DNA of 34,449 bases, from assembly GCF_016428855.1 (NCBI RefSeq), contig NZ_JAELTN010000052.1, positions 1 to 34,449 on the forward strand, in the 5' to 3' direction. The notes below the pieces were generated by a model. That model was given only the letters and a program-made list of their open reading frames with translations, had not been told where the DNA came from and searched no databases. Shown here one piece after another: positions 30,628 through 34,449 of this stretch (position 1 is the stretch's first letter; every line of letters starts with the position of its first letter). Made by a program: the position numbers and the translations under genes. The DNA is from Pedobacter sp. ASV28. GTDB taxonomy: Bacteria > Bacteroidota > Bacteroidia > Sphingobacteriales > Sphingobacteriaceae.

Positions 30628-31509
30628 ATGGCTAATTTAAAAGAAGTAAGAAATCGTATTGCCTCTGTACAATCGACCCAGCAGATTACCAAAGCTATGA
30701 AAATGGTTTCGGCTGCGAAGTTGAAGCGTGCTACGAATGCGATCATTCAATTACGTCCTTACGCAACAAAGCTGAAAGAGATTTTAGGTAACCTATCTGC
30801 CAGTTTGGAAGGGGCTTCATCTCCATTTATCGAAGAGCGTGAGCCTAACAAGGTACTGATCGTTGTGGTTTCTTCAAACCGTGGTTTGGCAGGTGCTTTC
30901 AATATGAACGTGATTAAAACGGCCAATAACTTAATTGCCGAAAAATATAGCGAACAGTTTAAAAAAGGCAACGTAAGTATTGTAGCTATTGGTAAGAAAA
31001 GCCAGGATTTTTACGAGAAACGCAACTATAAGGTAATTGGCAACAATAATGAGGTGTATACCAGTCTGACCTTTGAAAATGTAACCAAAATTACCGAAGC
31101 TATAATGGCCGGATTTGAAGCCGGTAAATATGATAGGGTAGAGGTAGTTTATAACAAGTTTAAAAATGCGGCCGTTCAGGTATTAACTTCAGAGCAATTA
31201 TTGCCTTTACCTAAAGCAGAAGGCAATGTAGAGGTGAATGCAACGAATGTAGATTACATTCTAGAGCCTAGTAAAGAAGAGATCGTTACGCAGTTGATCC
31301 CCAAGTCTATCAAGATACAGCTATACAAAGCGGTACTGGATTCTCATGCTTCCGAGCATGGTGCACGTATGACCTCAATGGATAAGGCAACAGAAAATGC
31401 TGGAGATCTATTGAAGTCGTTGAAATTGGCTTATAACCAGGCCCGTCAGGCGGCAATTACCACCGAGCTGACCGAAATTGTAAGCGGTGCTGCGGCATTG
31501 AACGGATAA
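30628..31509 (+). CDS. atpG: ATP synthase F1 subunit gamma
   Basis: The 293-residue product starts with the gamma signature MANLKEVRNRIASVQSTQQI and TKAMKMVSAAKLKRA, the N-terminal half of the central coiled coil. The middle Rossmann-like domain carries VVVSSNRGLAGAFN, and the C-terminal helix ends SEHGARMTSMDKATENAGDL and ITTELTEIVSGAAAL, the conserved terminus. It forms the rotating shaft between the c-ring and the catalytic head. It is the last gene of the operon here; a terminator begins 44 bases after its stop, so atpD and atpC are not part of this transcript. Confidence 0.97.
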   Translation: MANLKEVRNRIASVQSTQQITKAMKMVSAAKLKRATNAIIQLRPYATKLKEILGNLSASLEGASSPFIEEREPNKVLIVVVSSNRGLAGAFNMNVIKTANNLIAEKYSEQFKKGNVSIVAIGKKSQDFYEKRNYKVIGNNNEVYTSLTFENVTKITEAIMAGFEAGKYDRVEVVYNKFKNAAVQVLTSEQLLPLPKAEGNVEVNATNVDYILEPSKEEIVTQLIPKSIKIQLYKAVLDSHASEHGARMTSMDKATENAGDLLKSLKLAYNQARQAAITTELTEIVSGAAALNG

Positions 31510-31553
31510 GCGTTATTTGCTATCCTACGTTCATCGAAGGAACTATATAATAT

Positions 31554-31584
31554 AACCCTTACCTTAATTGGTGAGGGTTTTTTT
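31554..31584 (+). terminator. Intrinsic terminator of the atp operon
   Basis: Arms aacccttacc (31554-31563) and ggtgagggtt (31570-31579) pair over ten positions with one G-T wobble and a 6-base loop, followed by a run of seven T starting within the right arm. Confidence 0.92.
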
Positions 31585-31667
31585 GCATATATGGATCAGG
31601 GTATGTTTTTATGCCAAATGGTTTAGGGAAATAGCTTTTTTATCCTTACGTCATTCCCCTACGTAAC

Positions 31668-31714
31668 TGTCATTCCGACGATAGAGCCTGTTCCGATTTA
31701 TCGGAGAGGAATCT
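31668..31714 (+). repeat. Palindromic dispersed repeat, copy C
   Basis: A 47-base copy of the family at 6264-6310 and 15559-15604: tgtcattccgacgatagagc, then tccgat-tt-atcgga, then gaggaatct. A half-copy-like tcattcccctacg precedes it at 31651. The rest of 31585-31886 shows no gene; it separates the host atp operon from the AT-rich phage-like genes. Confidence 0.8.
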
Positions 31715-31886
31715 ATACTTATAATCGCCAAAAAGATAAGTGCCGATTTTTAAAACAAATGGTGTATTGGAAAATAATATCTAAAGGGGGGATTGTTATT
31801 TTATGTACGATCCATGGGAGAGTTAAGTTCCCTAAAAGGCTAATCATTAAAATGCTTTGAAGGTAGATGTTGATCGTTTGTCTATA

Positions 31887-33659
31887 TTATTCTAAATCAT
31901 TACCCAAACTATCTTTAATTGTAAATCCGTTCTTATTAAAAATTACATAGGTAGGTCTAGTGTAAGTACCTCTTACTACAATATTTTGTCTTAATATTAC
32001 AGTGTAAGCATTTTGATTAGTAAATGGAACTAAATCCACATTAGAATAAGAAGAAATTCCCATTGGAAAATAATAAGTACTTCCTGCACCATTATTAGTT
32101 TTAAAAGTAGAACCATCAGCCATAGTACACCCACCTACTAAGCTTGATAGTTGAGGACTACTCATTCTGAGAATGCCCCTTATTGTAATAGGTGATGCTA
32201 ATGTTATCGTTCCTAATCCAAAATTTGTCCAATGCATATTATCTCTCACACCGCCCACATGAGTAGACATATTGAACATATCATTAAAAATACTTGCTGT
32301 AATCGTAAATCCATTATAGTTTATATAAGTACTTCCTGCGCCTGCTGCATTAACATTCATTATATTACAAGTAATATTACCTGTTAAGGTTTTAGCTTGT
32401 CCATGTTGACCAGTTAGATTATACTCTAATATAGAAGCATCATTAGGTACTGTTCTAGGAACATTACCTTCATCAGTATATTTTGTATATCCTGTTAATG
32501 TAAATCCGTTTAAATCTAGGGTGGCTGTACCACTGAAATATAGGTGTTCACAAGTTGTATTAGCTTTAAGGTATTTAACTCCACTTGTCATAATACCCAA
32601 CTGCCTATAAGATATAGGTTTTATATATTGGTTACCTCCTAAAATATAATTTAAGGTAGAACCTGATTGCAATGTTAATATACCTGTTGACATTAAATCT
32701 TCAACAGAAGAATTAGTATTACCTAAAAAGTGTAGAGTATGTCCGTTTTGTAAAACAAATTCACTACTTGATGTAGTACCACTTAACTTGGTATTATATA
32801 AAGTGAAAAAATTACTACCTGCATGTATAGTAGTTACAACGACATTATCTACTACAATATTATGTACATAAGGGGGGACAGCATTATTGTTAATTCTAAA
32901 CGTAGAATTGGCTCTAAATATAACCGGTACAGTTACTGGTATTTGATACCCGTAACTAACTGTATAATTACCCTTAACAATTATCTCATTATTACCATCA
33001 CATAAAATCCCTGCACCGTTTCCATCATGATTTATATTATTAGCTTCCAATTTAACACCATTTAATAATCTAATCGTACTTAATGGACCTGAACCTCCAA
33101 TTGAATTTATGGTAAGGTTATCCAGAACATTAATGGTATCTGAACCAGTTTGTTGAATTGAATTGGTGATATTTGAAATTGAACCTCTAATGCCTATAAT
33201 ACCCGATAATCTTAATACATTTATACTGCTACTATTGTTAATTTGGGTAGTTAAATCTGTTAGAATTTCAATAGGATTAATATTCAATACACCATTTGTT
33301 GCAATATTAATTAATCCTAAATCTGTCGTATTGGTAATACCATTGATTACTGTTGCGTTACCATCACCTGTGCTTCTAACAATTGTACCTGAATTAGATA
33401 AACCATTAGTAGTGAATAAAGAACTACTTAATAAACCTAAAGTAACATTAGGATCGACTCTTAAATTCCTAACCGTACCATTGGCATTAATACAATTCGC
33501 TTTAATAATAGCAATATGATTGGCAGCAGGAATAACCCCCAAACTCCAATTGGCTGGATTAGACCATAAATTATTGACTGTACCCAAAAACTCATTAACC
33601 GTATCGTTAATGATGATCCTACTTCCTGCTATTATTCTTCCGCTTGATGTTACTATCAT
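31887..33659 (-). CDS. Phage-tail or fibre-like repetitive beta protein
   Basis: The 590-residue product is rich in Asn, Thr, Ser, Ile and Gly and lacks a signal peptide. Early residues contain LGTVNNLWSNPANWSLGVIP, a W-x-NP-x-NWS-x-G-x-x-P motif frequent at the start of beta-solenoid surface and phage proteins. The remainder reads as short beta strands (for example NGLSNSGTIV, GNITCNIMNVNAAGAG, NYNGFTITASIF), consistent with a beta-helix fibre. I recognise no catalytic motif. DNA is much more AT-rich than the host genes. It starts two bases after the stop of the gene at 33662, so the two are cotranscribed. A prophage tail fibre or receptor-binding protein is the best guess. Confidence 0.6.
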   Translation of the reverse strand: MIVTSSGRIIAGSRIIINDTVNEFLGTVNNLWSNPANWSLGVIPAANHIAIIKANCINANGTVRNLRVDPNVTLGLLSSSLFTTNGLSNSGTIVRSTGDGNATVINGITNTTDLGLINIATNGVLNINPIEILTDLTTQINNSSSINVLRLSGIIGIRGSISNITNSIQQTGSDTINVLDNLTINSIGGSGPLSTIRLLNGVKLEANNINHDGNGAGILCDGNNEIIVKGNYTVSYGYQIPVTVPVIFRANSTFRINNNAVPPYVHNIVVDNVVVTTIHAGSNFFTLYNTKLSGTTSSSEFVLQNGHTLHFLGNTNSSVEDLMSTGILTLQSGSTLNYILGGNQYIKPISYRQLGIMTSGVKYLKANTTCEHLYFSGTATLDLNGFTLTGYTKYTDEGNVPRTVPNDASILEYNLTGQHGQAKTLTGNITCNIMNVNAAGAGSTYINYNGFTITASIFNDMFNMSTHVGGVRDNMHWTNFGLGTITLASPITIRGILRMSSPQLSSLVGGCTMADGSTFKTNNGAGSTYYFPMGISSYSNVDLVPFTNQNAYTVILRQNIVVRGTYTRPTYVIFNKNGFTIKDSLGNDLE

Positions 33660-33661
33660 AA

Positions 33662-34449
33662 TTATACTTTTCTATTTAAAATTCCTTGGTAAGAAATAAT
33701 TAATTTAGATAATCCTTGTGATTCAGTTATTGATAACCCTTCATCAATATGGAAATATCTACATTGTCTTTGTGAATATTCACTTTGAACCCTTAAAATT
33801 GTTACTGGATATAATGTACTATTAAATGTAGCACTACTACTATTCCAATTATATTGTAAACCATTAACGAATAAATAACCCTGAGTTGATGGTTTCGTTA
33901 ATAACCAACATCCTGAACCATCATTTACTATTGTTGCACTTGCATGACTATTAACACCAGCTAAAGTTTGACCATCAGGTCTTTTTATTGTTAATCTAAA
34001 TGTATTTGAACTACCATCTCCTATAGTACCACAATCACTCCTAAATGCTGAATCATATCCTGATGTTCCCGAATAAAAACACATTCCACCCCTACTTACA
34101 TTACCAATATGTGTAGCTGGTATCAAATATGTATTTCCTGAACCTGTACTACCATCTCCTTTTACTCCATAACCATTATGTGTTATAGTTCCATTCCAAA
34201 CAATCCTAAAAGCAGCATCTAAATCCCTGGGGTCTTTTAAATTCCATTTGTGCATATCTGCTGTACCTCCAACAAAAGGATAGATTGCTTTTATCTTATC
34301 CCACACACCTATAGCTTTTAATCCACTAACTAAATAATTTACGGCATACATTGCCTGTTCGGAAGTATATAGGCCATCCACATTTAAATTTGCTGGATTA
34401 TTAATACCACTGGCATAGATAAAGTTTTCCGCATCCTTATCAAAGTCTA
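33662..34449 (-). CDS. Phage tail-type protein, 5' end beyond the right edge
   Basis: The frame is open to the right edge, so the start is outside; 262 codons are visible. The visible N-terminal part reads DFDKDAENFIYASGINNPAN, then SEQAMYAVNYLVSGLKAIGV and WDKIKAIYPFVGGTADMHKW with NLKDPRDLDAAFRI. This pattern (a short helical head, IYPFVGGTA, then a beta-rich body with LLTKPSTQGYLFVNG) is one I associate with tail or baseplate-distal proteins of Bacteroidota prophages. No signal peptide is visible in the preserved part. An apparent GTG start at 34381 is internal. The gene leads into the fibre-like gene two bases downstream. The phage assignment is inference from memory. Confidence 0.6.
   Translation of the reverse strand, partial: DFDKDAENFIYASGINNPANLNVDGLYTSEQAMYAVNYLVSGLKAIGVWDKIKAIYPFVGGTADMHKWNLKDPRDLDAAFRIVWNGTITHNGYGVKGDGSTGSGNTYLIPATHIGNVSRGGMCFYSGTSGYDSAFRSDCGTIGDGSSNTFRLTIKRPDGQTLAGVNSHASATIVNDGSGCWLLTKPSTQGYLFVNGLQYNWNSSSATFNSTLYPVTILRVQSEYSQRQCRYFHIDEGLSITESQGLSKLIISYQGILNRKV

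Noticed and set aside
1..34449. tRNA or rRNA genes
   Set aside because: I saw no cloverleaf with the conserved T-loop ggttcgaatcc-type sequence and no ribosomal RNA sequence; no computation was run.

Overview
The window looks like a chromosome segment of a Bacteroidota bacterium of the Sphingobacteriaceae, most likely Pedobacter or a close relative. Grounds: a gldKLMN type IX secretion/gliding operon, a SprE/PorW-type lipoprotein, an uroporphyrinogen-III synthase next to a DUF4271 membrane protein, an ATP synthase operon that starts with atpZ and lacks the beta and epsilon genes, many lipoprotein signals of the LSSC type, and scarce Shine-Dalgarno sites. The genus is inference; no 16S or other marker is present.

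Layout. (1) Bases 1-1133: a probable transposase remnant, short repeats, and a duplicated leader ending in a 40-codon gene stub. (2) 1134-5537: two large secreted fibre-like proteins that share a nearly identical 297-base 3' segment, then a small exported protein. (3) 5538-6872: nucleoside phosphorylase ppnP between two ~149-base direct repeats, plus a palindromic dispersed repeat. (4) 6873-10353: an Omp85-type outer-membrane protein, a DUF4271 membrane protein and a HemD-like protein. (5) 10716-15456: gldK-gldL-gldM-gldN, closed by a strong terminator. (6) 15704-17515: uvrC on the minus strand. (7) 17670-20251: an accessory island with a large lipoprotein carrying a C-terminal HExxH metallopeptidase-like module, an overlapping small lipoprotein, and a frameshifted third gene. 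Base composition falls sharply inside the first gene, as expected for a polymorphic-toxin tip with its immunity genes. (8) 20248-25426: overlapping minus-strand genes for a class A penicillin-binding protein and SprE/PorW. (9) 25584-31509: atpZ, an AtpI-like gene, then atpB-E-F-H-A-G, with hairpin-forming sequences in four of the gaps. (10) 31887-34449: two AT-rich minus-strand genes resembling phage tail or fibre proteins; the second runs off the right edge.

How the genes relate. GldK/L/M/N and SprE/PorW belong to the type IX secretion machine, which spans both membranes and exports surface proteins; the Omp85 protein and PBP1A also serve the envelope. The ATP synthase genes encode all of Fo and part of F1, so beta and epsilon must lie elsewhere. 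The most unusual parts are the toxin-like lipoprotein island between uvrC and PBP1A, the fibre-gene duplication with its relic leader, and the potentially alternative RNA structure just before atpG.
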